A DNA stretch of 64,000 bases, taken from NCBI GenBank assembly GCA_032622095.1, contig CP136064.1, positions 182,572,209 through 182,636,208 of the forward strand. Direction: 5' to 3'. A program made the position numbers and the translations under genes. Of this stretch, positions 12,067 to 23,739 are shown piece after piece (position 1 is the stretch's first letter; each line of letters begins with the position of its first letter). The notes beneath the pieces are model-generated. The model searched no databases. It was not told the DNA's origin and saw nothing but the letters and a program-made list of their open reading frames with translations. The DNA is from Siphonodentalium dalli (Eukaryota > Mollusca > Scaphopoda > Gadilida > Siphonodentaliidae).

Positions 12067-12885
12067 AGGGGTACTGTACACTAAATCCGGCCATTTATGG
12101 GACCATCTCCTCTTATACTCAACATAAATATGCAACAAATGAATGAATTTAAAGGTACTCAATCCGATCAGACGGTCCCCATACCATCAAGATACAACAA
12201 CAACAACAACAACATTTCTTCAAAATACCCTTTAGTTATCAGAATCGATTTATTGCAAAAAAAAATAATGCTAACCACTGTCAACTATGGTATCAAATTT
12301 CCCAAAATGTATTATTTATCAACATTTTGTTCAACAAATTATTGCCGTATTCTCATTACGTATCACGAAATTTGACTGCATTACCACTTGATTTTAGAGT
12401 TAACCATCTTCATCCGTAATTTTTGTCGGAGACCGTCCGTTTGACCACGTGTTTCTGGGCCACATATTATTACACATCTCGATAAATTACAAACTTCAAA
12501 AATCGATATATGATCACTTTGAGCTTTGATGGGTGGGTTCCTCGACTCGAATCAAATATGTTTTACCCCCGAAGCCAAAGAAAAAGTAATTTAGGAGCGT
12601 TTGATCGGATTGAGTACCTTTAAGCCATGGATGAGTAAAATACACTCATGTGCTCTATGAACGATGCCAACAACGTGGTAATTATAATGAAAATGATTTT
12701 ATGACTCCAGCCATAAATTCATCTTCATTATAATTATCATGTTGTTTGCATCGTTCAGAGAGCACATTATGAGTGTATTTTGCACTAATATACATGGCTC
12801 AAATTCATTCATTTGTTGCATATATTATAATGAGTATAAAAGTAGATGGTCCCATAAATGACCGGATTTGGGGTACAGTACCTCT
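12067..12885. mobile_element. TTAA-flanked foldback element, outer (348 bp plus insert)
   Basis: The left end is TTAA then AGGGGTACTGTACACTAAAT. The right end is ATTTGGGGTACAGTACCTCT then TTAA. The element is a foldback throughout: GCAACAAATGAATGAATTT pairs with AAATTCATTCATTTGTTGC, and the ACACTCATGTGCTCT and CATCGTTCA phrases also pair. A second TTAA element sits inside the left arm. Removing 12153-12619 with one TTAA brings GAATTTAAGCCATG together, which pairs with GAATTTGAGCCATG of the other arm. Confidence 0.85.
12153..12619. mobile_element. TTAA-flanked MITE, inner (467 bp)
   Basis: The ends are AGGTACTCAATCCGATCA and TGATCGGATTGAGTACCT, with TTAA on both sides. Family members occur at 18464-18866, 31075-31517 and 36113-36581, with partial copies near 16886, 35600 and 49690. 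The body carries a conserved block, GATTCGAGTCGAGGAACCC, in one or the other orientation. No transposase is seen. Confidence 0.9.
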
Positions 12886-12998
12886 TTAAATGGACACAAG
12901 GCCTTCGAAGTGTGTTAATGAGAAATAACATAAATTTGACAAAAGACTGAAACAACTATCATCAACAAGTAGATGTTATCTATATCTATATTTGCGAA

Positions 12999-13041
<43 letters not shown>

Positions 13042-13059
13042 GTTCTATAGAAATTCACA

Positions 13060-15030
13060 GGGGACCACCTAGATGATGCCAAAGGGGTCTACTAGGAGTA
13101 GCTTTTTACGAGAAAGATAATGGTCGGGGTTAGAATTTTCTAAAGTGACGCCGTTGTTGTCAGGGGCAGAAAAGGGGGACGGGCAGAAAATAAAAATGTC
13201 GCCGATGGCCACCAAACTTATATATAATAATCCCCATGATATGAGGAATCTAATGGTGTGGTTTAAATATGGCAAAAGTCGCGCCGTTCGCGTCAGGGGT
13301 GCCCGGAAGGGGGGGGGGGCAGATTTTTTTTCTGTCGCCGATTTCCACCAAACTTATATACAATCATCCCCATGATATGAAAAAACCAACGGTGTGGTTT
13401 AAAAGTGGCGTCGTTCAAATCAGGGATGCACGGAAGGGGAGAGGGGCACCAAAATTGAAAAACTAATTTTAGCGCCGATCTCCACCAAATTGATATATAT
13501 TCTTCTTCATTATACAAGGAATCAAATTGTGCGCTTTAACAACGCCAAATTGTTGTCTTTTGGTTGAGAGATTGGGAGGGTGGGCACTAAATTTTATAAT
13601 AATTGGTTTAGTCGCCGACTGCCACCACACTTATACAAAATAATCCCCATGATATGAGGAGTCTAATGGTGTTGCTTATATCTGTCAAATGTGGCCTCAT
13701 TCGAGTCAGATTTGCATTGAAAGGGACAGGGGCACCAAAATTGATGCACAATTTGTTTGCGCCAATTTCCACCAAATTGATACACGTTCTTATCCAAGAT
13801 ACGAGGAATCTAATCGTGTGATTTAAAGACGCCATAGTGGTGCTGTTTGTTTGAGAGATGGGGGATTTGGATTGGCACCAAATTTGATAAAAAAAAAATT
13901 ATTAGTCGCCGATTATCACCAAACTTATAAACAATCATCTCCATAATATCAGGAGTATAATCGTGTGGTTTAAGGATGACATAATTTGGGCCATTCGAGT
14001 CAGTGGTGTATAGAGATGAGAAGGACACAACAAATTATATCTATATGTTTATTGCCGATTTCCACCAGATTGATACATATTCTTCTCTGTGATGCACCAA
14101 ATTTGTGCCATATGGGTGAGAGATATGGGGACCTTAAATTTGATACGAATTTGTATACTCGCCAATTTTCACCAATTTCATATATATGCATCTCTAATCT
14201 CTAATGAGTCTTAGTGTGTGAAGCTTGAGACTGAAATAGGGACGGGAGGGTCACCAAGACTGATACAAAATATTTTTAGTACTAATTACCATCAAATTCG
14301 GACACGTTCTTCTCAAATGATACAAGAAATCAAATCGTGCTGTCTGTCCGTCTTTCTGTCTGTCTGTGTGCATTCTATATATAACTTCACGCGGTGCAAT
14401 CGAGATGGCACCAAGGCGTTCTAAGAGTGGTAACTGTTAACAAGGAAGATAACGGGTAAAAAAATTCTAAAATGACGCTGTTGGTGTCCGGGGAAGAAAA
14501 GGGGCAGGTCGGCAAAATTAAAAATATATCGTGAAATAGTTTTGTCGCCGATTTCCACCAAACGAATACATAATCACCTTCGCAATATGGCGTTGTTCGA
14601 GTCAGCGTTGCATCAACAATTGATTTAATAAATAATTTTTAGCCCAAATTTCCACAAAATTGATATATTATTCTTCTTTATGATACGAGAAATATCATGG
14701 TGTGATTTAAAGACGTCAAATTGCTGTCGGTTGGGTGAGAGATATGGGTCATAACTATTCTCAGAATTTGTTTAGTTGCTGATTACCACCAAAAATATAT
14801 ATAATCATCGCCAGTATATCATGAGTCTAATGGGAGTGGTTTAAATATGTCAAAAGAGGCAAACGCTGGTACAAATTTATTTGGCACCAATTTCCACCGA
14901 ATTCATACACGTTTTTCTCTAATGATATACCATGAATTAAATCACATTTGGTGTCGTTTGCGTCGCGGATGGCGAGCGGATATGCACTATCATTGATAAG
15001 ATTGCTATTCGCCTGTATCCACATATAAGT
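13060..15030 (+). repeat. Diverged tandem units inside the Helitron-like element
   Basis: Units of roughly 130-180 bp repeat GTCGCCGATTTCCACCAAA, CCCATGATATGAGGA, TCTAATGGTGTGGTTTAAA and a GGGGCACCAAAATTGAT phrase. The stretch from GTCTGTCTG to a CACCTAGATGATGCCAAAGG-like phrase occurs twice (13000-13100 and 14340-14420), so part of the element was itself duplicated. Open frames of 60-75 codons on both strands follow the repeat and are not genes. Confidence 0.7.
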
Positions 15031-16060
15031 TATATACAGTCACCCAGGCCATCTCCATATCATTTTAAGTAGTTTTGGACGTTCACATTTCACAATCCCG
15101 ACATATGGTGACCCACTTAAGTCACTTGAACAATTATATCTTCTTAACTGTCATATTTGTATGGGAATAGCAATCAGGGCATTCACAAAATGAGCTAGCA
15201 AAAAGAGATACATAGAAGAAGCATTAAACGTATATTTATCATTCTATTGAAGAGATACATATATTCGTGCAAACTGAGAGACCCCGAACCGTCAGATGAT
15301 TGCATATATATTATATCAAAATTGAGTATGTTCCATTCAATACAGTTTCCACAAAATAGTTACAATTTGTCAAGAGATATGGAAGGCCTGTTCAAAAATA
15401 GTGGTCACAATGTGCAGTCAATTATAGTTTCTTCTGATATACAAGAAAATGCAGTTAGTAGCATAAGACTTTTCAGGATCCTCCCAATACTGCACATCTG
15501 ACAAGGGTTTTATAACAGACTCCTCGACTGACGTAAACAACTCAAAATCTCGCTCTGTGCCTGGCACAATGTCATGTAGCTAATATTAATGCGCATCAAC
15601 ATTTCGTTTAAACAGAGAATATTTAGCCAATATATAGCACCATGAACAGAGGAGCACCTGAAAATTTCTTTGAAACATCTGTATCTCCATGGAGATAGCC
15701 AGGTGTACTCGAGAACTTAGTCCAACCCACTAAATTGATTGATACATCTCAATATTTAAAACCCAATTATCATCTTTTATCGAACTAATGTGTTTGCGAT
15801 GTTCGTGTATCATATTATAACGTCTAATGTATACACAGTTGTAAATAAATACATACTTCATTATTGATGGAACAGATTAATCGCGACAAACAGAATGACA
15901 ATTGACAAGTTGAGCCACTACTTATATCCCATGACTGTAATAATAATGTTTTATGATGCTATTTGAATATACAATTTATGAGAAAACGTATAACACTTTT
16001 AAGCAAGAGCATTCTCTATCCCCAACAAATATCCACAACATACAGAGGGTTTCTCATCGC
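15031..16060. other. Unassigned 3' part of the Helitron-like element
   Basis: This stretch lies inside the predicted Helitron limits. It has no tandem unit, no recognisable protein and no strong palindrome. One 84-codon frame (15247-15501) resembles nothing I know. Confidence 0.35.
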
Positions 16061-16097
16061 ATTAACCTGGGCAACGCCGGGTAACCCTGCTAGTTAA

Positions 16098-16241
16098 GAA
16101 ATAAATACACTGCGCATCGGCGTGTATAGGAGAATTTGACCACAAAGAAACTGATCGTAGGACGACGCGAAGCGGAGTCCCACAATCAGTTTCTGTGGTC
16201 AAATTCTACTATACACGCCGATGCGCAGTGTAGCTATTTCT
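16098..16241. mobile_element. Foldback hairpin element
   Basis: The arms AGAAATAAATACACTGCGCA and TGCGCAGTGTAGCTATTTCT continue through CGGCGTGTATAG and AATTTGACCACA to a loop with GACGCGAAGCGGAGTC. Arm length is near 57 bp. The element sits four bases from the Helitron-like 3' end. The loop resembles that of 8046-8176. Confidence 0.8.
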
Positions 16242-16880
16242 TTTGTAATTCGACTGTATGTTTTGGTCGAAATTATAGTCACATATATACGTTCAACCTG
16301 CTATATAATAGCCCAGTATCTAGCTCTGCGTGGTACGATTTTCCACTAAACAGTTCTCTTAGAACTGTAACGTCAAACATGACGTCACTTTTGAACGGCG
16401 ACCCCTTTTCTTTGCCTTTTTGGCAAAAACATTTCAGTTAAGACTTAATTTTGTTCTATCTTAAATATAATTCAATATAGTACAGTAGGTAGTCATTATA
16501 TGTCTCTTTCTTCAGTCTATATATAGCATGACATTAACCAATGCCCGTGTGGTTTGACTTCCGAAAGTTTGAGGCGTTGGCAGCATTGCACTGATTGTAC
16601 CACATTTTTGTGTGGTAGGACTACAATTCGTAATATCTAGAATTACACCACAAAACGACGGTCGTGTTTCCATGGGAATACAGGATACTGACCAATCAAG
16701 GCGAGCCTTGTGTGTAGGTTTAGGCAAGGTCGTATTACAAAAATAGATATACTTTATTTTCATTATTGCAACTCTCCAATAAAGGAGATTTCGCATATCG
16801 AAACCATTGTTATGTAAACATTACGTTACTATTACAATGGCATTACCAACCAAGTCCACTTAGTTCAATAAGATCTCAAT
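16242..16880. other. Unassigned stretch
   Basis: Two open frames of about 95-100 codons (16136-16441 plus, 16512-16796 minus) occur here. The first begins inside the hairpin arm, so it is probably not a gene. The end, from about 16785, shares GAGATTTCGCATATC and ATTACCAACCAAGTCC-like phrases with the 46.5 kb TTAA element. Confidence 0.4.
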
Positions 16881-16883
16881 GTT

Positions 16884-17155
16884 TAAAGGTACACGATCCG
16901 ACGATGGTGACAGTATAACATTTTGCAAAACGTGTATATATAGGCCTATCAACATTTTGTTCAATGCAATTTGGTCGGCTCGTCGAATATTTGCTAGGCC
17001 GCCAAATATTCCAGGTGATGAAAAATAACATATTTCAAAGATCTATATCTGATAACTCTGAGCTTTGATGGGATACTTGACTCGAATCAAATTTTTTTTT
17101 ACCTCCGACGCCAAAGAAATAGTAATTTAGTACTTAGTGTTAATTCTGCTTATAT
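16884..17155. mobile_element. Degenerate TTAA-type MITE
   Basis: It starts TTTAAAGGTACACGATCCGA and contains GCTTTGATGGG, CTTGACTCGAATCAAAT and CCAAAGAAATAGTAATTTAG, as in the AGGTACTC family. The right end is decayed (ATATCTTTAAG near 17155). Confidence 0.55.
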
Positions 17156-17664
17156 ATCTTTAAGAAAATTATCAAAAAATTGACCGTAAACCATGAAAAA
17201 GGTCAAGTCATTGAAAACTATTCTGAAAATAATATTTAGACTAAAATTACTCCAGTACCGTATCGACGGGATATGAACGTTTACCAGAGAATACTGAACT
17301 GGCACTTAATTCGCAGATAATCGAATGCAGGATCTGAATAATTATTCTTCATTGCAAACTGAGTTAACCGCAGTGCTTATGCATCCGCCAAAACAAGACG
17401 CAAGAAACGTTTCGTCATTCAATCTTTCCAAAATATTGAACATATCAATTCCATAGAATCAATGGCAAAGAACCAGAATGAGTTACGTCTTTCCTGGGCG
17501 AAGATGGAACAACAGTCTTTGTACACGTGCAGCACTATATATATAGAATGGTGTATGTTTCGGGGCAGTGGGACCACGTTGTTTGGTTATCGTATTATGT
17601 TTTGATCAATATTTGTGCCAAACGTATAGGCACGTTGCGATATAAGGCTTTTCATTGCGACATA

Positions 17665-18300
17665 CACTCTTAGAAAAAATTGGAACCCAATGGTTCTTCA
17701 TTGGTTCCCCACTTGTCCTCCAGGCGGAACCAAATGAAGAACCAACTGGTTCTTCAGGGGACCTAGAACCATTTGGTTCTTCAGATTTGGGTTTATCGGG
17801 AACCAAACCAAGAACCATTTGGTTCCTCATTATTGTGACTATTAAGAACCAAATCTAGAACCATTTGGTTCTTCATTATTTATACACCGCAGAACCAGTT
17901 GGTTCTCCACGACTGAATATTTGGTTCTTCGTTGATATAATTGGTTCTTCATGTGGAACCATTTGGTTCTTCGGGAATAATAATTTGGTTCTTCAAGAGT
18001 AATAATGGTTCCTCACAGAGAAAATTGAAGAACCAAATTTGGTTCTTCAAGTTTGTCCTCCAGGCGGAACCAATAGGTTCTTCATGATTAAAATTTGGTT
18101 CTTCATCCCAAGAACCAAATGGTTCTTCATTGGTTCTCCCTCAAGAACCAATCCCTGGTTCTTCATTGGTTCCAGTTTGGTTCTTCCCCAAGAACCAATT
18201 TCCCCTCCTCCCTTCCACGAAGAACCATTGGTTCTTCATTTAGAATAAATTTGGTTCCTTGTTGGATACATGCCCAAGAACCAGTTGGTTCTAGTAACAG
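17665..18300 (+). repeat. GGTTCTT/AGAACCA array starting with CACTCTTAGAA
   Basis: More than 25 copies of TTGGTTCTTCA or its reverse form AGAACCAA are packed here, often as AAGAACCAAATGGTTCTTC palindromes. The left limit is CACTCTTAGAA. Known vertebrate EnSpm/CACTA non-autonomous elements begin CACTCTAAAAA and carry GGTTCTTTAT-rich termini, so this may be a CACTA-type subterminal array. The frames open through it (for example 18039-18349) follow the repeat. Confidence 0.75.
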
Positions 18301-18463
18301 AGATTGCGTTATCAGCACTGAAAATGCATTTCATTCTGTGTACAGGTGAATCAGAAGAAAAATGTTGCATAAAGATAATCATTTATTCATTAAACTTGAA
18401 AACTATTCTACATATAGTCAGGTGGAATTTTGGCACAATATGTTTAAGAATTCAGTATTTTAA

Positions 18464-18866
18464 AGAAACCCAATCCGATCAGATGCTTCTAAGTTATTAT
18501 TTCTTTGGCTTTGGGTGTAAAAAATATTTGATTCGAGTCGAGGAACCCACCCATCTCAAAGCTCAGATTGATTAGATATCGATGTTTCAAATGTGCTGTT
18601 TCTATTGTTTGTGGTCCAATCTTTTCGACGACGATGCGCTAAAAACGGACAAATTGCAGTTGTAAGATGGATAAATCTAAAATCAAGTTGTAACTATTAA
18701 CAAGAAAAGATTGGACCACAAACACATAGAAACAGCACATTTCAAACATCGATATCTAATCAATCTGAGGTTTGATGGATGGCTTCCTCGACTAGAATTG
18801 AATATTTTTTTACCCCCGAAGCCAAAGAAATAGTAATTTAGGAGCATCGGATCGGATTGAGTACCT
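18464..18866. mobile_element. TTAA-flanked MITE of the AGGTACTC family
   Basis: The ends are AGAAACCCAATCCGATCAGA and GATCGGATTGAGTACCT, with TTAA flanks. Internal inverted arms share GATTCGAGTCGAGGAACCC / TTCCTCGACTAGAAT and GGACCACAAAC. The element is 403 bp and non-coding. Confidence 0.8.
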
Positions 18867-19101
18867 TTAAGGATAGCAGACCATACTTGTAGCAATTTTT
18901 TCAGTGGATCAATAATCTCATTTATCACATAATTTGGCCATAAAATCAGTTTCATAATTATCGGTAATAGACACGTTTAATATCAGCGCGTGCGATGACG
19001 TCACGGCGTTCTTCAAATAACTTGCGATCGCTGTAGTTTATGATTGTTGTTTTCGATGAATATTTCGCGTTGCTTCGGGTTTATTTGATCATGTGATAAA
19101 A

Positions 19102-19243
19102 GGTATCTCATACTCGTCCTATTTTATACGTAATTTATCAACCTCGTCCTCTAAATTCAATTTGAGCCTCGGTAAACCTCGGCTCAAATCGAATTTAGTG
19201 AACTCGGTTGATAAATTCCGTATAAAATAGAAACTCATGTGAG
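19102..19243. mobile_element. Foldback hairpin element
   Basis: The arms GGTATCTCATACTCGTCCTA and TAGAAACTCATGTGAGATCC continue through TTTTATACG, AATTTATCAACC, AATTC and GAGCCTCGG / CCTCGGCTC around a TAAA loop. The arms are moderately diverged. Confidence 0.75.
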
Positions 19244-19329
19244 ATCCTCTATTTATGGTTTTGTTTTAAACGTGAAATTTTGAAAGATATTTATAAATTC
19301 ACCATCATTCCCTTGCCAATTTTGTTGTA

Positions 19330-20116
19330 AACACCTCAAAAAAAGAAAGCCCCCCCCCTAATATATTCGGTAATATTTTATGAGATATTGGATGGATTTT
19401 GATAAAAATCTCTGAATGACTTGAGGTACCAGAGACATCAAGTGTGATATAAGCACTATGCGGCGAGGTAACATATGGCTGAGTGAGCATGAATTGAATG
19501 GAAAAGGGCCACTTTTAAAAAGTTGCAAAAACACAGATAGAGTGATCAGTCATTCGGTTGTGCTGTTGTCCCCCCATTTCTCGCACGGGCTTGAAACATC
19601 CTTATCTGTTGGTACCTCAATGCCAATATGGTTTACTGAAAAATGGCTTCAAATAGACTGATTCCAATAACTCTGTGTCGTCCACAGCATGTAACTGCAT
19701 TACCGCAAGGTGTCTTTCCAAATTAATGTGGTTAGCCTGAATGCCAGTGAATGGCCTGGGTATGCAGTGGGCACATTGGGTCCCGAAGATTATCGGAAGA
19801 TAACACGCATGTTATCGTGGATAAGTGTCAGTTTTGGACCACATTTACAGCCAGTAGCAACTTGAGTGAACAATGGAACACTGGAGTGATTGTTCAGTCT
19901 AAGTCAAGTGTTTTGCAGCTTTTGAAAAGCACCACTGTTCCAATCAATTTGTGGTCAGTCGGCCATAACATAACCCACAAGACCTTGTCTCGTACACTGT
20001 GCAGGCTCTGAACCAGATACCACAAAACAATTGAATGATGTTTCGTCAAAATCCATCTCATATTTCATAACATATTAACAAATATATTAGGGGGGACTTA
20101 CTTTTTTTGAGGTGTT
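19330..20116. mobile_element. Tc1/mariner-like element (TA flanks), decayed interior
   Basis: The ends read TA then AACACCTCAAAAAAAGAAAG, and CTTACTTTTTTTGAGGTGTT then TA. Similarity extends inwards (CCCCCCTAATATATT; GATGGATTTTGA / TCAAAATCCATC) for about 90 bp. TA duplication and a size under 1 kb fit a mariner-type non-autonomous or decayed copy. Two forward frames (19458-19661 and 19751-20011) and minus-strand frames lie inside. I cannot identify a DDE catalytic pattern in any of them. Confidence 0.7.
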
Positions 20117-20239
20117 TAGAACCCCAAATGTCATGTTGAAAATTTGTTTATGTATCTATTTGCGATAAATCATGAGTTTAGTGACCAACTGAATTACCAT
20201 TTGATGTTAAATGGGATATTAATGAGAATTTATCAGGCC

Positions 20240-20465
20240 TGAAAATAATGTGCTGGACATTTTGAAGAATGAGGTCACCAGAGGGTGAGTTTAGTGATGC
20301 TACCCCTCATAGTGGGCTAGCATCACCAAATTCATCCAATGGGACTCATTCTGTTTAGGAATTGATCAGCTATGAGGTCCTCAGAGGGTAAATTTGGTGA
20401 TGCTAGCCTGCTATGTGGGTTCCATCACTAAATGCACCCTTTAGGGACTTCATTCTGCAAATGAC
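20240..20465 (+). repeat. Two tandem TTTAGTGATGCTA palindromic units
   Basis: Each unit runs from GAGGTC(A/C)(C/T)CAGAGGGT through GTGATGCTA to a GGGACTTCATTCTG or GGGACTCATTCTG end, with the halves inverted. A third copy is at 23195-23290. No coding potential is visible. Confidence 0.65.
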
Positions 20466-20469
20466 CGGC

Positions 20470-22020
20470 ACCTTATTTAGCTGCCTGTAAATACTTCAGA
20501 CTAGTACCATTTAAATTTTCTCTGGGAGTAGTCAGAATCATCTTGATGCATATTTTCTGGACGTTTTAGAAATATGCGACACGTGTTGACTTCATCATGC
20601 GATTTCCCGGTTCTTTCCAATAATATTAATAAATTATTACCCGTTTCAACAACGCCAAACAGTTGTTAGAAAATGAACACAGCAGCTAGAATAGTATCAA
20701 ATAGCGACGCTGCGATGTGTATACATTAACAACCAATGTCAAGCCACAATAGAAGTGCAACCACTGATGCAAAATGTCCATTCAGAAAGTCAACAAATGA
20801 TATGCACAAATTAAACCAGATCTAATTATTTGGGAACTTGACATTCGTGTACACAGATTTGAGTGTATATGGTTCCGGAAGATGCCACTCCAAATGAATC
20901 CATTTGTTATTTTCCTCGATAGTTCAGACTTCTCGCAAGAGACTAATAAACAAACGCATGCCTCATGTGCGCGAAAACCAGAACATACACATAGCTTGTT
21001 CTGATTAGTCCCAGAAAAAAAATAAGGTGGAATATATCAATAGCTCAATTGAATCTTGATATTTCACTTTGCAACATAGTAGTCGTGTCATATATTGAAT
21101 ATTATTACTTGATACTGTTATTTCTGTTTCGCATACCACTATGTTCTTTGTGTTTGTGACATCTACCTATCACTATGGTGTTTTATGTCAATAAATATAT
21201 CTTATCTTATCTTATCTATATCACAAAGACCATATATACAAATCACGAATATGTCAATAGTGCGAATTAGCTTATTGAGCCACACAGTTGCACCAAATAG
21301 TGAGATTTGAGAAAACATTAAACTTTTGTATTTGTATGACAACTGATAAGATATTCTGAAGTCGCTCCCATCCGACGCCCTCAGCATTCACATTCCTTGA
21401 CGTTTTAATAGAAAGAATGGGACTTTATCTGACTACTCTGGTAACAATGCTGGTCCACAGTTTCATAGCTGACATGCTTAGAGCGGGGAACGTAAAAGTG
21501 TTTCTCATCCTTATTTTGAAGGTCACATTGTCGTTCATTCTTATTTTGAATATCAGAGTTCTCTGTTAACACGGTTTCATCTGACCTCTCTGCATTTAGA
21601 TTCCAACTACATTCCTATGTGAATCTTCAGAATGAAATTGTCTACTAAATATATTTTCGTCAATCATCTCGAATGGAAACACATCACATTTGAAGACAGC
21701 TCCGCTAGATGGGCGATATCTTTCCAAAATGACATCTCAATGAAACAGATCGCCGGCACACATAGTCACAAAAGTTACGTAATTTGACACGGTTCTTGTC
21801 TATATGCAGCAACTGATCACGTTTCAGGGATAACCGGTCTTTGAAACTGACCTGACACGTTGGACATCTACAAATAAAAAATAATATATCATTAAAGGAC
21901 TCAGGGCCTTAAACGTAAATGGCTCATTCGAACTGCCAAAACTATTGATGCACCGGCTTCATATGCTCTGAAAAACACTTTGCCAAAGTCACAGCCATTT
22001 CTCAGCCATTTTCAACTTTC
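20470..22020. other. Unassigned stretch
   Basis: No gene is recognisable. A (CTTAT)n run lies at about 21200-21222. Several phrases (CTCTTTAT, ATTTGACACGG) are too short to assign. Confidence 0.4.
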
Positions 22021-22029
22021 GCCAGAAGT

Positions 22030-22095
22030 AAGATAAACGCTCTTTATTGCTACCATACCAGGAGTAGAGTACCATGGAACGTTCTTTTTTGTTCC
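22030..22095 (+). repeat. Paired CGCTCTTTA repeat
   Basis: TAAACGCTCTTTATTGCTACC, then ATACCAGGAGTAGAGTACC and a mutated second core, GGAACGTTCTTTTTTG. Order and spacing are as at 10.3 kb. Confidence 0.65.
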
Positions 22096-22309
22096 ATTTC
22101 GTGTAAATGGCTGTTTTGTGTTTGGGACCCTAACACGGTATTCACAGACTCACAGTTGTATTTTTCATTACTTCGATGCGTCTTTTTGGGTTACAAAATG
22201 TTCGTAGAAAGGTAGTTAAGATATTTATCGAACTATTTCGATACTTGGAAAAATTCTGAAGCTAATAATATTATTTCTATCATGGAGCACAAACCGGGCT
22301 GTGGCTTCA

Positions 22310-22574
22310 ATATCCCTTCCATGATGGGATCGGCACAGCAGATGCAGAATTAAATATCATGTGACAGGAATTCTCTTATATATGCGAGTCTCCCATAGGC
22401 AGCCTCGCATATACCAGAGAATGCACTGGCTTATATATAGTCATGGTAAATATTGTTAGGATCATGCATTCTCTTAATAAGCATCTCATATGAGAGACTC
22501 ACATATATAAGAGAATGCATTGGCACACATGTTTTTCGCAAAATTTTAGGAAGCTCCAGCCAAGGAAGGGTTAA
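22310..22574. mobile_element. piggyBac-like MITE with two internal hairpins
   Basis: The left margin is CCCTTCCATGATGGGA and the right margin is AGCTCCAGCCAAGGAAGGG, followed by TTAA. Inside are two hairpins of the form TTCTCTTATATATGCGAGTC ... GCATATAnnAGAGAATGCA. TTAA flanks with CCCTT termini are a known feature of piggyBac transposons. It has the same layout and size as 62031-62279. Confidence 0.75.
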
Positions 22575-22599
22575 TAAAAGGCCAAAAGTTCCCAAATAA

Positions 22600-23190
22600 G
22601 GTGGCTTTGTTTGACAATGTATTTTCGTGTGATTAATCCACATAGTAAATTTGAAAGGTATCGGATAATCATAATTTGAGTTAACATCCAGACAACAAAA
22701 TAATCATCAAATTCTAATTCGAAAAGGGACATAACTCCACCAGAAATGGTTGAATGGATCCAAATCTTCCATGTGCTAAGTTTCATCAAATTGTGTTACT
22801 GACTACTGTTAAAATTATCATGCGGACAACAGATGATGGCAAGACATGGATGCATACCACGCATACACACGGATGCATACACACGGGCACCGCTCATTTC
22901 TATATTATATAATTATTATTCTATGTCAATCAGCAATTAGGGCCTACATGTAAAACTTTGTTGTTATTATAAATAATTCTCCAATAATCAGATTTTGCAT
23001 ATAAAAACTATTGCTATATGCTACTTCTAGATTACTGATAACATTCCTATCAGTCTAATAAAAGACCTCTCCAGTTGAACTTATTATCTTAATGTTTCCT
23101 GAGAGAACTACATGTACTCGTCAATGATTATATAGTACAGAAAGGGTTAATGACTTTATATTCGCTGGCGAGCAAGCTTGCAATATTGTG
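22600..23190. other. Unassigned stretch
   Basis: A fragment with GAAAAGGGACATAACTCCACC (22719-22739) belongs to the 'ACATAACTC' dispersed repeat family of 9.4-10.1 kb. Nothing else is recognisable. Confidence 0.4.
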
Positions 23191-23194
23191 TATG

Positions 23195-23290
23195 TCATTT
23201 GCAGAATGAGGTCCCCAGATCATGAATTTAGTGACACTATCCTGCCCAGCAGGCTAGCATCACCAAATTCATACTCTGATAACTTCATTC
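23195..23290 (+). repeat. Third TTTAGTGA(T/C)(G/A)CTA palindromic unit
   Basis: It runs from GCAGAATGAGGTCCCCAGA to AACTTCATTCAGC, with GCTAGCATCACCAAATTCAT inside. It is homologous to the two units at 20240-20465. Confidence 0.6.
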
Positions 23291-23617
23291 AGCTTAAGCC
23301 TTAACTGCTATGGGAGACCTAGGATCCCATTGACGTTCCCCAGTTGAAGTTGGTGATGTTCACCCATTAGTTACTTTGATTATGCATTTTATCTTCTGCA
23401 AATTAGGGGATATAGAAATTTCTAAGAAGGAAAAAAGTAACTAAAATCAATGTTAATTTGAGACTACAGATATTTCCCAGATGAGGCCTAAGCAGAATGA
23501 TAATACTATCGGTGCTGATATGTCGATGAATTACTGCTCTGAGGCCAGTCAGAGTGCTTGGTGATAAGTTTATGCCTTGATTTTTGGTTTCACTTAAGTT
23601 CAGTTTAGCATAGAAAT

Positions 23618-23738
23618 TTGGTTCTTCATTTGGTTCTTCAAAACGCGTGAGTCAGTGTTCTAGAGAGCGCGAAGAACCAAATCCCCATAATATCGGTTCT
23701 TGGCGACGTGAAGAACTGTAGAGAACGCCCTCTAAAGT
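23618..23738 (+). repeat. GGTTCTT terminal block, copy A
   Basis: It shares TTTGGTTCTTCAAAACGCG, TAGAGAGCGCGAAGAACC and CCCCATAATATCGGTTCTT with copy B at 24130-24265. It lacks the AGAGTG end. Confidence 0.7.
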
Positions 23739-23739
23739 G

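Larger units (their letters stand above)
12979..16093 (+). mobile_element. Helitron-like element, non-autonomous
   Basis: The left end is TCTATATCTATATTTGCG, followed by a GTCTG microsatellite (13000-13042). The right end has a short hairpin, CCTGGGCAACGCCGGG, followed by TAACCCTGCTAG. The base before the left end is A and the base after the right end is T. Helitrons are known to start with TC, end with a 3' hairpin plus CTRR, and insert between A and T. The interior consists of diverged tandem units. No Rep/helicase is present. Confidence 0.65.

Noticed and set aside
19458-20011. Frames inside the TA-flanked element as a transposase
   Set aside because: I could not find a DDE/D pattern or a helix-turn-helix in either orientation; the element may be decayed or non-autonomous.
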